NCBI GenBank assembly: GCA_963677085.2
Contig: CAXXFH010000006.1
Location: 868,001 to 932,000, forward strand
DNA: 64,000 nucleotides
Direction: 5' to 3'
DNA from: G963677085 sp963677085
Lineage (GTDB): Bacteria; Planctomycetota; Planctomycetia; Pirellulales; Thermoguttaceae
Shown here: positions 1 through 9,150 of the stretch, one piece after another
How positions within the stretch are numbered: position 1 is the stretch's first letter
How the letters are laid out: each line of letters opens with the position of its first letter
The notes under the pieces: model-generated
Databases searched by the model: none
What the model saw: only the letters and a program-made list of their open reading frames with translations
What the model was told of the DNA's origin: nothing
Program-made: the position numbers and the translations under genes

Positions 1-153
1 CCAGGGCACCCGTCAATCAAGAGTTGACGGAACACCGCCTCTCGTCCCCTTAGACGCCTTCCGCATCCTAATGGTTACCAACAAGCGCAGCAATCCCATG
101 AGAAATTCTACGCAGTTCGGCAACGGGCGGTTCAGAAGTCGATCAGGCGACTA

Positions 154-1313
154 GTACGTCATCCAGCAAGTTTCTTCCGGTATAGTTCCGGGAACACTCG
201 GCGGGCGTCGTTGTTATTGAAGGTCCAGTCGATTATGGCTTTGCGGCGATTTCGGTCGCGGGCCCAAGTCGCCGCATGACGTTGAACTTCTTCGATTGTA
301 GGAATCCGTCGCCCGAGGCATTGCTTGGTCAACACGGAGATTTCAATTTCTGCCATGTTCAGCCAACTGGCGTGCTTGGGTGTGTAGTGCCATACGATGC
401 GTCGCAGAGATTGCTTCGCTTTCGTAGCGTCAAACGTTTCGATGAGGGACTTTTCGTTGTGCGTGTTGAGGTTGTCGAGAACCAAATGAATCCGACGAGC
501 CTTGGGATAACGCTGAAGCAGATCACGCACGAATCGTGCGAAATCGGCCCGTTTGCGATGACGCCGAGCCTGGACGAAGCGTTTGCCACCTTTCGGCTCA
601 ACGGCGACAAAGATACTGCACGTGCCGCAACGACGATACTCGTAGTCCTGCTTAGCCGCCTTGCCTGGTACGGCAGGCTTGAAGGGACACGTATCGTCCA
701 GGAGTTGATACGGCTGCTCGTCCATGCAAATCAACGGTTCTCTCGGGTTGAACGCCTTTTCATACTGGTCGAGGACGTCCTCCATTCTGTCGCGAAACTC
801 TTCGGTGAGTCTCGGAATGCACCATGTTTTTTTCGCCATGGCTTCATGTCGTGCTCTTTCAGCCACAACGCAACCTCGCTCTTGCTGATCGAATCGACGA
901 AGCCTCGTTTCACGGCGTGCACGCAGAGTAGTTCCAGCGTCCAGCGGACGCGGCCCTCCGGCGGATCGCTGCAAGCCAACGCCACGACTTGCTGCTTCTG
1001 CCGTGGCGTAAACGTGGGCGGAGCACCGGATCGAGGGGCGTCGTACAACGCTTCCTCTAAACTCCCGGTACAGAACCGTTTACGCATACTGCGAACAGTT
1101 CGATCCGTGCAACCAACGTGTTCGGCAATCTCCTCATCCGTGAATCCTTCATCTGATTTCAGCAGAATCAAGGCACGCCGAACCACACGCACGGATCGCG
1201 TGCCGGTATGCACCAACTCCTGCAAATGCTGTCGGGCCTCGTCCTTGAGGCGTACAATGTGTTCCTTCATGCCGGTGCTTATACCACCGGAAACAATTTC
1301 ATGGAAGGCGTAC
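154..1313 (-). mobile_element. IS630-family insertion sequence
   Basis: An element of about 1.16 kb bounded by imperfect terminal inverted repeats: the left end begins GTACGTCATCCAG at 154 and the right end, read on the other strand from 1313, begins GTACGCCTTCCAT. About 28 bp of each end align, ending in the shared TTCCGGT. The element is flanked on both sides by TA (152-153 and 1314-1315) inside a CTAG, as expected for the TA target duplication of IS630/Tc1-type elements. It carries one transposase gene on the minus strand, split over two frames. The right end sits in the stop codon of the neighbouring histidine kinase gene. Confidence 0.85.
159..1270 (-). CDS. IS630-family transposase, two frames joined by a probable -1 frameshift
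   Basis: DDE transposase that would cut and paste the element at TA sites. The upstream frame (1270 to 731) supplies an N-terminal helix-turn-helix domain with the stretch EEIAEHVGCTDRTVRSMRKR. The downstream frame (to 159) supplies the catalytic core with CMDEQ, LVLDNLNTH and WLNMAEIE, which carry the D, D and E residues. The frames overlap, and at 827-833 the coding strand has A7 followed by C, so the zero-frame codons AAA AAA can slip by -1 as a classic A_AAA_AAA heptamer. The joined product is about 370 aa, near the normal IS630 length. Programmed frameshifting at A-runs is known in this family. A simple inactivating frameshift cannot be excluded, but both frames are otherwise intact. Confidence 0.8.
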
Positions 1314-2182
1314 TAGTCACCGTGAGGGAGACTCAGCGGTTGTCGTCCGGTGACATGGCCAGCCGGATCGTCGTGGTGGCCCTGTAGCTGGAGTTTCCAG
1401 CGGCGTCCCAAATCGTAGGCTGCGTTGCTCTGCTGGGTGCTGGCGTATGCCTTGGGAAGTGCCACCACAAAGGCCGCGCCCAACGAGCGCTGCGTGTCGA
1501 CCCGCACGTGGCCACCGTAGTAATCGACGATCTTGCGGACAATCGCCAGACCCATGCCCGAACCCTCCTCGCAAGCGGAGGCTAGTCGCTTACCGGGCAG
1601 GAAAATCTCCTCGGCGTCGTTCGGATCGATTCCCGAACCGTTGTCCACCACCTCGAAGGCCGAGAGGCCCAGGTGGTCCAGCAGGGGATCGACGTGCGGT
1701 GTGATAGCAATCCACGGCCCGCTTGCATCGCACCCATGCCGCACGGCATTGCGGATCAAGTTGGTGACAATCTGCTTCACTCGTTCTTCGTTGCACCACA
1801 CCTCGGGCAACGATTGGGCAACCTTCACGTGAATGCCGCGGGTGCCGAGCAATTCGCGTTGCTCGAACAACACTTCGTCGACGACCGCGGCCAGCGCCAC
1901 ACGACCGGGCTCCATGTCGACACGGCCCGTTTGTCCCAACTGCACCAGGTCGTCCAGCAATCGCTTCGACTGCCGCAAGCAGGCGTCGACATGTTCCACT
2001 CGGCCGTCGAGCGCATCGGGCGCGGCGGCGTCTTGCGCGGTCGATGTGCGCAGAACCTCACTGTGGAGCAGCCGTTTCAGCTGTGAAAACGAGTGCTCAA
2101 GCAGCATGAAGTTGGCGTTCATGTCGTGCGACAAGGCGCGCAACAGGTGGTCGAGTTCGTCGGGGGTGTTGATCGAGGACAT
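1313..2182 (-). CDS. Soluble sensor histidine kinase
   Basis: A 289-aa histidine kinase without membrane segments or a recognisable sensor domain. The dimerisation/phosphoacceptor region is at the N-terminus, with the H-box LSHDMNANF placing the phosphorylated His at residue 19. The HATPase_c domain follows, with the N-box NLIRNAVRHG, G1 box VVDNGSGID and G2 box GSGMGLAIVRKI, all intact. The input probably comes from a partner protein; no response regulator is visible next to it. The IS630 insertion lies exactly in its TAG stop, and the codon is rebuilt from the TA target duplication, so the protein is unchanged. The last 35 residues beyond the ATPase fold are unusual but not element-derived. 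Confidence 0.85.
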   Translation of the reverse strand: MSSINTPDELDHLLRALSHDMNANFMLLEHSFSQLKRLLHSEVLRTSTAQDAAAPDALDGRVEHVDACLRQSKRLLDDLVQLGQTGRVDMEPGRVALAAVVDEVLFEQRELLGTRGIHVKVAQSLPEVWCNEERVKQIVTNLIRNAVRHGCDASGPWIAITPHVDPLLDHLGLSAFEVVDNGSGIDPNDAEEIFLPGKRLASACEEGSGMGLAIVRKIVDYYGGHVRVDTQRSLGAAFVVALPKAYASTQQSNAAYDLGRRWKLQLQGHHDDPAGHVTGRQPLSLPHGD

Positions 2183-2463
2183 GATCTTCTGCCGGCAGTA
2201 TCGTTGTCTTTTTCAGCAAGGCAGCGGCAAGAGGGAAAGATCACTCCGTTGACGATAATTTGGCCGACTTCCATGTAGCCCTAGTTCTTTAGCGCGTAGC
2301 CCAATGGTGGCCAAAAGTGATTATCGTCAGTGGGCGTAGCAAAAAGTCTCTGCAATTCCGCGCACCGCTAATGCCGGAAAAACCGGCACGACTGGAGTTG
2401 GGAGCGGGAGCATGGAATCTGCGAGGGCGCAGCGACCGCTCGCGGCTTCGCGAAGAATTCGCC

Positions 2464-3114
2464 TCAGAGTCCTGTACCTTCTGCCTCCGCTGTCCCGCTT
2501 TCTGTCTTCCGCTCTTCGCTTTCCATCTTCTCTCCGTTTTTCGTCGTCGGCGATGGTTGCCCCGTGGGTCCCACATGCCACGGTCGGGTAAGAATTTGTC
2601 CGTGGTTCGAGGGCACGGTCCATCCGAACAATCCCAGGTCGTGATCGAAACGCCCGAGGATCAAAAGGTTATCCTGGTTGTCGTAGGTGACCAAGGTGCC
2701 GCCGAACTCGGTCGAAAGGAGTCGGGCCTGGGGGTGGCCGTTGCTGTGGAGAATCTCCATCACTCCGGCCTTGCCCGTGGGATCGGCCCCGGCCGCCACG
2801 ATCGGGCGACCCTCGGCCGAGTACAGTTCCAACACCCCGGTGCCGGCGACCGTGGCTTGCAGCCGGCCGACGGGCTGGCCTTTCAGATTGTTCACCGCGA
2901 CGCCCAGGGCCTCGACCTGCCCAGCTTGCACCAGGTTGGTCTTCATCGACTTCACTTCGAGCTTGTCACACGTGATTTTCTTGGCCAAAACTTCCTCGTA
3001 GGCGGTCACTTCCTGCGCGTGAAAATGGCTCTGCGGCCACACCTTGTCGCGCATCACCATGCCCAGGGTAAGAAACAACAACGGGTAGACGATCCAGCGT
3101 TCGTGCGTAGACAT
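2464..3114 (-). CDS. Conserved hypothetical exported or anchored protein
   Basis: Begins MSTHERWIVYPLLFLTLG, with one hydrophobic segment at residues 7-23 that could be a signal anchor, followed by a Gly/Val-rich region rich in short beta-strand-like stretches (for example VAGTGVLELYSAEGRPIVAAG). I do not recognise a named family. The longer reading frame starts 15 codons earlier, but that stretch is low-complexity intergenic sequence, so the ATG at 3114 is preferred. The C-terminal 25 residues are Lys/Glu/Thr-rich and may be read-through into non-conserved DNA. It lies between a histidine kinase gene and a toroid-type protein, all on the minus strand, but the gaps are too large to call an operon. 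Confidence 0.55.
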   Translation of the reverse strand: MSTHERWIVYPLLFLTLGMVMRDKVWPQSHFHAQEVTAYEEVLAKKITCDKLEVKSMKTNLVQAGQVEALGVAVNNLKGQPVGRLQATVAGTGVLELYSAEGRPIVAAGADPTGKAGVMEILHSNGHPQARLLSTEFGGTLVTYDNQDNLLILGRFDHDLGLFGWTVPSNHGQILTRPWHVGPTGQPSPTTKNGEKMESEERKTESGTAEAEGTGL

Positions 3115-3252
3115 CGTAGTATTTCGGATTTCTGATTGGGGATTTTTGATTGGGGGCAAGCGCGCAGCCGCTTACGGCTTCGCCCGGCACTGAAGTGTAC
3201 CCGCCCAGCCCGCTTGCCGCCAGAGAAGTACGCAGAACGCATGGCACAAGAG

Positions 3253-3330
3253 GTAGGTTATGCTTCAGCATAACGCGGCAGCGCCAATTGGTTGCAGCGC
3301 AAACCGCGCCATGCTGAAGCATAGCCTACA
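3253..3330. repeat. Dispersed palindrome (family A), inverted pair
   Basis: Two copies of a palindromic unit with core TATGCTTCAGCATA lie in opposite orientation at about 3253-3280 and 3305-3330, forming a long hairpin just 3' of the following minus-strand gene. Related copies are at 4950, 5099, 26888, 38957 and 61176. Confidence 0.8.
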
Positions 3331-3334
3331 GCCG

Positions 3335-4843
3335 TTACGGCTGCGGTTCGATGGCCAGTGCGCACACGTCGTCGGCCAACCCGGCGGGCACTTTCCATTG
3401 GGCTTCGATCACGCGACCGAGACGTGCGGCGTTGGTCCACTTCACCACGGGCGTTCCCAGCGGCGTGGCAACCTTCAGCGTTATGCCCGGCAGTTTCCAT
3501 TCGGCCGAGGTTACCATTTCCGGCGTGACTCCCGGGGCGTTCAGTTGGATGCGCAACGGGTGGTCGGCGCGGTCCTTCAGCGGCAATCGCACTTGCAGCG
3601 TGTTTCGTTCGATCGTGCAACTGGCCGCGTTTTCGCCACAAACCAGCAGCCAGCCAACCTGATGTTGGTCGTTGGCTTGCCAATGGATTGTGCCCGGACA
3701 ACGCTGATCCCAGCGGCGCAAAAGATTGGTAGCACTACCGATCATCCATCGCTCTTCGACGACTGCTTGAATCTGATGTTCGTGTCGTCGGGTAACCACG
3801 GTGCGTTGCAGTCGTCGGGCGCCGGTGAATTCGACGAGCGACTTCAGGGCGTTGCTCGGCACGGCTTCTCCCAAAACGGTGAACAACGGTGCGTAGTTCC
3901 ACTCGAAACTATGCCTGCCTGTTCCTACCTCAGGCACCGGCGCGCGTTGGCCGTCGTTCAACGCCAGGGCAATACACTCGCCGGTTAGCGCCGTGTATTG
4001 GGTCATGTCCATTCCGTAGCTGCGGAAGTAAGGGCCGACCATGTTCTTCAGGCCCGCGTGGTAAAACGCGGCGATCTCGCGCCACAGCTCGGCTTCGAGC
4101 CGGGCACCCAGCTCATGGAGCGTGCCGTCGGGGCCATACTTGCGCCACAACGCCAGCCCGAGCAGGTCGGTCCCGTAATAGGTGGGCGAATTGAATTCTT
4201 CAAACGTCTTGTGCTCGTCGAACAATGCGGCGATTGCTTTGGCTTTCTTGCGGCCCTGTTCAACCCAGGCCGGTTGGTTCTGCGCCGTGCCGACGTGGGA
4301 AAGCAAAAAGGCGCTCATCAGCGCAATGTTCGTGTAGCCCGGCGAAACGTCGCGCCGCGCAGCCCCTTCAGCCGCACGCCGCAGCGATGCGTCGATCTCT
4401 TTACGCAACGACTTGTCCATCCGATCGGCGAACTCCTCGGTGGCCACGATCAGTCCCACGCCGACGAATTCCCGCCAGTTTTCGTCGAGCTTCGTCGCCT
4501 TGGGCGAGGTGCGCCACACGCCGTGGCGCCGCTCGTCGGGCGCATTGTATTGATGCCGCAGCACATCGCGGAGAATGGCCGCCGCGTTGGCCGCATCGGC
4601 TTCTCGATTCCTGCACAACAGGCCGACGGCCAAATACGTGGCGCCGCGTGTTCCTCGGCGAGCCACAAACTGCTGGGCGTCGGCGTCGGCCATCGCAACC
4701 GAAGTATCGGGAAGCATCACCGAGTACACGTGTTGGACGTACGGCGAAAAACCGTCCCACGGCCGATTTTCTTGACACTGACCGTGGCCTGGTACTGCGA
4801 GACAAGCGGACACGACAAATACAGTAACCAAAGAGCGAATCAT
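3335..4843 (-). CDS. Secreted alpha/alpha-toroid-like protein, paralogue of 36830-38707
   Basis: About 502 aa starting MIRSLVTVFVVSACLAVPG, a clear Sec signal peptide. The frame is open 19 codons further upstream, but the ATG at 4843 places the hydrophobic core correctly. The body is helix-rich and then becomes beta-rich at the C-terminus, as in polysaccharide lyase or heparinase-like toroid proteins. The motifs GYTNIALMSAF and EEFNSPTYYG recur in the gene at 36830 (SYTNIAIMGG, NEYNSPTYTM), so the two are paralogues. No catalytic residues can be assigned with confidence. It sits among glycan-degradation genes, and export plus fold make a periplasmic carbohydrate-active role plausible; this is inference. 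Confidence 0.75.
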   Translation of the reverse strand: MIRSLVTVFVVSACLAVPGHGQCQENRPWDGFSPYVQHVYSVMLPDTSVAMADADAQQFVARRGTRGATYLAVGLLCRNREADAANAAAILRDVLRHQYNAPDERRHGVWRTSPKATKLDENWREFVGVGLIVATEEFADRMDKSLRKEIDASLRRAAEGAARRDVSPGYTNIALMSAFLLSHVGTAQNQPAWVEQGRKKAKAIAALFDEHKTFEEFNSPTYYGTDLLGLALWRKYGPDGTLHELGARLEAELWREIAAFYHAGLKNMVGPYFRSYGMDMTQYTALTGECIALALNDGQRAPVPEVGTGRHSFEWNYAPLFTVLGEAVPSNALKSLVEFTGARRLQRTVVTRRHEHQIQAVVEERWMIGSATNLLRRWDQRCPGTIHWQANDQHQVGWLLVCGENAASCTIERNTLQVRLPLKDRADHPLRIQLNAPGVTPEMVTSAEWKLPGITLKVATPLGTPVVKWTNAARLGRVIEAQWKVPAGLADDVCALAIEPQP

Positions 4844-4949
4844 CAATAACTCCAAGTGAACGGCGCAGATTCTCATGAGAAAGCGCGACGGCAGGATCAC
4901 CGTGGCATTGTGGAACGTCCAACACGCGCAGGCTAGGTGTTGGTTCTAG

Positions 4950-5126
4950 GCAGGCTATGCTTCAGCATGGCACAAACAGACCACCGTGGCAAATTTGCCG
5001 CGAAGTTGTCTTCGGCAAGATTCGAAGCAGCGCTATCTAGCGCATTCCCCGGCAGAAGCTTGGGAAGCAGAGAAAACGACGAAGCGTTTGCGCCCCGTGC
5101 CGCGTTATGCTGAAGCATAACCTACG
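4950..5126. repeat. Family A palindromes, inverted pair
   Basis: Copies of the TATGCTTCAGCATA unit at about 4950-4974 and TATGCTGAAGCATA at 5099-5126 bracket 120 bp of non-coding sequence. The right copy lies immediately 3' of the large heme/PD40 gene ending at 5130 and could terminate or stabilise its transcript. Confidence 0.75.
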
Positions 5127-5129
5127 GCT

Positions 5130-8100
5130 CTACGGTTGTTGCTGTTCGCGATATTCGGCGCGAGCTTCGCGCACCCAACAGCTTCGACACTCGCACGGCG
5201 TGCGGTTGCACGTGCCACATACGTCTTGGGTCGCTACGCTGGGCAGACAGGCTTCGACCAACTCGCGCATCCGTCGATAGCCGGGCTCTTCGGTGCTCTT
5301 CCAGCCGGGCGCAAGCTGCCCCCAGCCGCCTGCTTCCACGGCCAACGGCGCCTTCAGTACGCGGCTTTCATCGACCTGGCACACGTTGACCAGCGCGGCA
5401 AACGGCTGCCTGGCCAATTGCTCGCCAAACGTCCGAGCGACGTGCTCGCGCAGCGCCCGTTCGGCTTCAGCCTTCGGCGGTTGCCACTGAAGTTTGTTCC
5501 ACGAGTAGTCGCCGTAGAACTGGCCGTTGAGGTCCATCCACTGAACCACGCGCCGAAGCTCATCTGGCGGAAGCGGTTCGTGGTTTTTATCGCCACGCAG
5601 CAGCAATGTGCCCAATCGTCCGGCGTGCGAGAAGTAGTCCATCGGCGTGCTGTAGGCAGCCTCTTGGTTGCGCAGAGCGACGCTGACCAATCCCGGCTTG
5701 GCGATCAGCGAGTTGTAGGCCGTACTGGCCCGAACGTGGCCCAATCTGAGCGACGATGTGTCGATGGTGCCCAACAGATTGATCTCGCCTTCGGTCTTCT
5801 CCAGGCCGTGGCAACCAATGCAGCGGCGGTCGAACACCGGTTGCACGGTGCGTGCGAAGCTCAGCCCACCGGCATACTTCGGCCCGACCGGCGGCTTTAG
5901 CTCGGCAAACGTCACGTCGCTCGGAATGGCCAGGCGCACGGGACTCGAATTGCGCGGCTCATGGCAGCCCACGCAACCGATTTGCTCGCCGGGATGGGCG
6001 TAGACGAACGTTCGCATGCTCATTACCGACATATCGTTTTTGTCCAACAACTGGAACAACAGCGGCACGCTGGCTGGTGCGCGGAAGGCGACCGAACCGT
6101 CGTCGGCCACCGGCGCCGTGCCAATCACCCGTTTGGCCGTTTCGAACAACACGTGGCTGCGGTCGGGTACGCGAATGGTCGTCTGCGGATAAATCTCCAC
6201 GACGCGCAACCGCTTCACGCTGCCGGGCACCAGTTTTTCGGTGCTTTGATACACATTCTGTACGTAGAAATCACCTTCGGCCTGCTCGTCGGCTTCACCC
6301 TCGGCCGGTGTCGGCTCAGACAACACACTGGGAAGCGTCGGCGGCTCGGCTCGCGGCGTCAAGGGCATCGGCGCGAAGCACGACATCTGCTCGTCGCGGT
6401 AGATCAACTCCCGCCCGCCCAGCGTGTCGATCAGCCAAATGCTGTAAGCCTCTTTCTCTTGCATGCCGCCTTGATGGGCCAAGGGGCGATCGCTGTAGGC
6501 TACCAGAAACAAATCTTCGCTCAACGGCCACGGCGTGGCGTAGCTCGACGTAGGCCAACCTTCCGTCTCGGGAAATTCCACCTCGGGCGTCACTCGGGTG
6601 ATCGGTGCCATGCCGTCTTGACCCTTGTGCGAGTCGACTAGCACGATCGAACCGGCCGTGTAACTGTGGTGGGCCATGGCCGTGGCCACGATCTTGTGTG
6701 AGCCGGGGATCGCCCGGGCTTCGGCAATGCTACACGGATTGCGCGAGTAGTTGCCGTAGAACACGGCCGTGGCCGTCCCGTCGGGCCGAATCGTCCACAG
6801 GCTTTGATACACCGTGTCGTGGCGATTGATATAGTCCCAGCGCGTCCAGATGATCCGGCCGTCGTGCATCACGCTGGGGTCCCACTCGTTGGCCTCGCCG
6901 TAGACCATCGGGCGGATGTGCGAACCGTCGGCCTCGCAACGGTAGAGCGTGTACGTGGGGCAATAGCGTCCCCCGTGATGACATCGCACGCCGCCCTGGT
7001 TGCGAGTGCTGATGAACGCGATGCCTCCGTCGGGCAGGTAACACGGGTCGAAGTCCTCGATCAACACCGTTTCGCGACCGTCGCGCCCCGCCAGCGGGTC
7101 GGCGGCCGTGCCGGTAATCTGCCGCAGGCCGGTGCCGTCGACGTTCATCTCGTAGATCCAGAACCGCCGCCAGTCGGCTCGTGGCTGGCTGTGGTCGCAA
7201 TACGAAAACAGAATCCGGCGGCCGTCGAACGACAGATCGGGATGCAACACGGAGCCCGGCGGAAGTTTACCTTCGAGCAATACGGTCGCTTGCGGTTCGT
7301 CCTTCCAGTTGTCGAGCACCACGGGTCCGTCGCCCACGAAACTGTGCCGTCCCAAGTATTGATCGCTCTGATGGCAGAAGCCCGGCGGCGGACGCTTGTT
7401 GATCAGCAGCCGCTCGAAGGCCAAGGCCGGATGAGCGAGGACGATTTTCCGCCGCAGTTGCCTGAGCTCTTGGTAGAGCGCTTCGTCGTCGGCCGGCGAG
7501 GCGTCAGTGGCCGAGGGGGCCGTGTCTTGCTCGGCCCGACGTTTAAGCTTCGCCAATTCGTTGGCCAATTGCGGCTGAGGGCTGCTGCATTCGACAAACT
7601 CCAACGTGCGCACGGCCAGATCGAGAATGCCCTCGATCGTACCGTCGTCGGCCACGGCCGCCGCTTGGGCAGTTCCTTCGGCCACGAAATGGCGATCGCC
7701 CGAGAGGATTTCCAGTTCGGCAATCGAGGTGTACGGCAGCCCATGGACTTCGGAAAAGGCCGTAAGTCGCAGATAACGACCGGTGACCGGCTTGGCCAAC
7801 GCGACGCGGTCGCCGCTGCCGTCGGGGGCGAAACTGCCCTCTGCCGCGGGTTCGCCCCATTGATCGGCCCGAGGGCTGACGTAAAACGCGTACTGGCCGA
7901 TTGTCCCGTTGCTGCGGCCCGGGCGGGGCGTGTAGACGAAACCTTCGATCGGGTAATCGCCACCCAGGTCAAGGGTAATCTCGTGCGGCGCCGCCGGTGC
8001 TGCACCACGGAACTGGGTGTGCCACATGGTGGCCGGGTTGCCGTCGAGCGCCTTAACGGCTTCGTAGCCGGCGTCCTGGCTATCGACCCGAACCTGGACG

Positions 8101-8210
8101 GCCACGGTCTGTTGACGACGCCGGGTGCTGGCCGCCGAGCAGCGGACCGCTTCGATTGCCCCGCTGACCACCAGCCATGTCGTCACGGCAAGCACGATGA
8201 AACGACGCAT
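5130..8210 (-). CDS. Large secreted PD40 / c-heme protein (hydrazine synthase alpha-like) with discoidin domain
   Basis: About 1026 aa starting MRRFIVLAVTTWLVVSGAI, a signal peptide. Residues 40-175 look like an F5/8-type C (discoidin) carbohydrate-binding domain (YEAVKALDGNPATMWHT, ITLDLGG). From about 310 there are TolB/PD40-type propeller repeats (SFDGRRILFSY, EMNVDGTGLRQITG). Two c-type heme-binding CxxCH motifs follow: CVGCHEPR near 745 and CIGCHGLE near 795. A Cys cluster (CGTCNRTPCECRSC) ends the protein. Planctomycete proteins of this type are often labelled hydrazine synthase alpha subunit middle-domain proteins, but a large secreted family shares the fold and this is not evidence for anammox. 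Probably a periplasmic or surface redox protein. The gene at 17440 is a shorter paralogue. Confidence 0.75.
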   Translation of the reverse strand: MRRFIVLAVTTWLVVSGAIEAVRCSAASTRRRQQTVAVQVRVDSQDAGYEAVKALDGNPATMWHTQFRGAAPAAPHEITLDLGGDYPIEGFVYTPRPGRSNGTIGQYAFYVSPRADQWGEPAAEGSFAPDGSGDRVALAKPVTGRYLRLTAFSEVHGLPYTSIAELEILSGDRHFVAEGTAQAAAVADDGTIEGILDLAVRTLEFVECSSPQPQLANELAKLKRRAEQDTAPSATDASPADDEALYQELRQLRRKIVLAHPALAFERLLINKRPPPGFCHQSDQYLGRHSFVGDGPVVLDNWKDEPQATVLLEGKLPPGSVLHPDLSFDGRRILFSYCDHSQPRADWRRFWIYEMNVDGTGLRQITGTAADPLAGRDGRETVLIEDFDPCYLPDGGIAFISTRNQGGVRCHHGGRYCPTYTLYRCEADGSHIRPMVYGEANEWDPSVMHDGRIIWTRWDYINRHDTVYQSLWTIRPDGTATAVFYGNYSRNPCSIAEARAIPGSHKIVATAMAHHSYTAGSIVLVDSHKGQDGMAPITRVTPEVEFPETEGWPTSSYATPWPLSEDLFLVAYSDRPLAHQGGMQEKEAYSIWLIDTLGGRELIYRDEQMSCFAPMPLTPRAEPPTLPSVLSEPTPAEGEADEQAEGDFYVQNVYQSTEKLVPGSVKRLRVVEIYPQTTIRVPDRSHVLFETAKRVIGTAPVADDGSVAFRAPASVPLLFQLLDKNDMSVMSMRTFVYAHPGEQIGCVGCHEPRNSSPVRLAIPSDVTFAELKPPVGPKYAGGLSFARTVQPVFDRRCIGCHGLEKTEGEINLLGTIDTSSLRLGHVRASTAYNSLIAKPGLVSVALRNQEAAYSTPMDYFSHAGRLGTLLLRGDKNHEPLPPDELRRVVQWMDLNGQFYGDYSWNKLQWQPPKAEAERALREHVARTFGEQLARQPFAALVNVCQVDESRVLKAPLAVEAGGWGQLAPGWKSTEEPGYRRMRELVEACLPSVATQDVCGTCNRTPCECRSCWVREARAEYREQQQP

Positions 8211-8426
8211 GATCGGCTCCTTTTCCGACAGAGTGTTTGTCTCGCCCAGGCTTTGGCTCACCAGCCACTCGTTTTGGCCGATTATCGGGTTTTTCAAACG
8301 CCGTGTCAAATTTGGGACAGCCGAGACAAAATAACCATGGCCAGCAGTTCGTCACGCGGGCGCACACTGACCCCGAGGCAGGGTGCCTCTGCGTGCGGGG
8401 GCATCAAATCCGGAATGGCGAATCAA

Positions 8427-8483
8427 ATGCCACTGGCTGCTTGTCAGCCAGTATCGAACATGGGTGGACAAGCTGCCTGTGCC
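8427..8483. repeat. Dispersed double-hairpin repeat (family C)
   Basis: Contains CCACTGGCTGCTTGTCAGCC followed by AAGCTGCCTGTG. Matching copies are at 42758-42820 and 56233-56298. Each copy can form adjacent hairpins. This one is the most degenerate of the three and lies just beyond the 3' end of the minus-strand ORF at 8497. Confidence 0.7.
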
Positions 8484-8496
8484 GTCTGTCCGGAGA

Positions 8497-8832
8497 TCAG
8501 CTTCCGGTTGCATGACGAAGTTCGAAACGGCAACACCTCGCAGCACGTCGCACCAATTCGGACGGGTGCTGGACGAACTGCTCTATGCGTGGCAGCTCGT
8601 CTACACGACCAACGACACCCAAAAATACCAGTGCCAACGCAACGCTGCGGGAATCATCTGAGGCGAGTTCGTCGAGCGAAGCCTGCCGCAATTGTTCGCG
8701 ACCGTTTGGTTGCCCATCTGATAACTCGGCGATTTCTTGGTTCGTGGAATTGAGAAGAAAGGAAGTACTCAGCGCGTGGCCCGCGTTCCAACGCTTGAAA
8801 ATCAAGTCAATCCAGCCCGGACGGTCAGTCAT
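8497..8832 (-). CDS. Small HEAT-like hypothetical protein
   Basis: A 111-aa ORF with no signal peptide. Residues 60-105 (RSVALALVFLGVVGRV, SELVRRAARCCRFEL) have the two-helix pattern of HEAT/PBS-lyase repeats. No strong ribosome-binding site is seen before the ATG at 8832. Codon use resembles the neighbouring genes, and the ORF lies between two repeat blocks, so it may be a real small gene or the remnant of a longer one. Function unknown. Confidence 0.4.
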   Translation of the reverse strand: MTDRPGWIDLIFKRWNAGHALSTSFLLNSTNQEIAELSDGQPNGREQLRQASLDELASDDSRSVALALVFLGVVGRVDELPRIEQFVQHPSELVRRAARCCRFELRHATGS

Positions 8833-8894
8833 GGAACGTTACCGTTGGAACTGCTCGTGTTTACCAAGTTTCTCGAACCGAAAAGGATTCTGAC

Positions 8895-9062
8895 GATGAA
8901 GCCGCAGATGGACGCTAATAAAGGCAGATGAAAAAATGACTTATAAAGGTGGCCATCTGGCGGATCACACTTTGAAGACACCGCTCCGAAAAGATTATCG
9001 CACCAGATAGGCCGTTCGACGCCAAACCTCTTTCTATCCGCGTCCATCCGCGGCTTTCTTCT
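8895..9062. repeat. Inverted pair of a dispersed repeat (family F)
   Basis: GAAGCCGCAGATGGACGC at 8898 and, on the other strand, AAAGCCGCGGATGGACGC ending near 9062, form arms of roughly 30 bp around 100 bp of non-coding DNA. This repeat accounts for most of the 318-bp gap between 8833 and 9150; open frames across it encode only repeat sequence. Confidence 0.65.
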
Positions 9063-9150
9063 GTTTTCCCGTTTTGGGTACGTCCGCATGCACATCCCTC
9101 TCGCAAGCCGTTTTCCACAGCTCGTTGCCACTGCGAAGCCGAACCGGCCG

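Noticed and set aside
6804..8753. A 649-aa plus-strand frame opposite the large heme protein gene
   Set aside because: It is the antisense of a gene with clear signal peptide and domain motifs, and its own sequence shows no family pattern.
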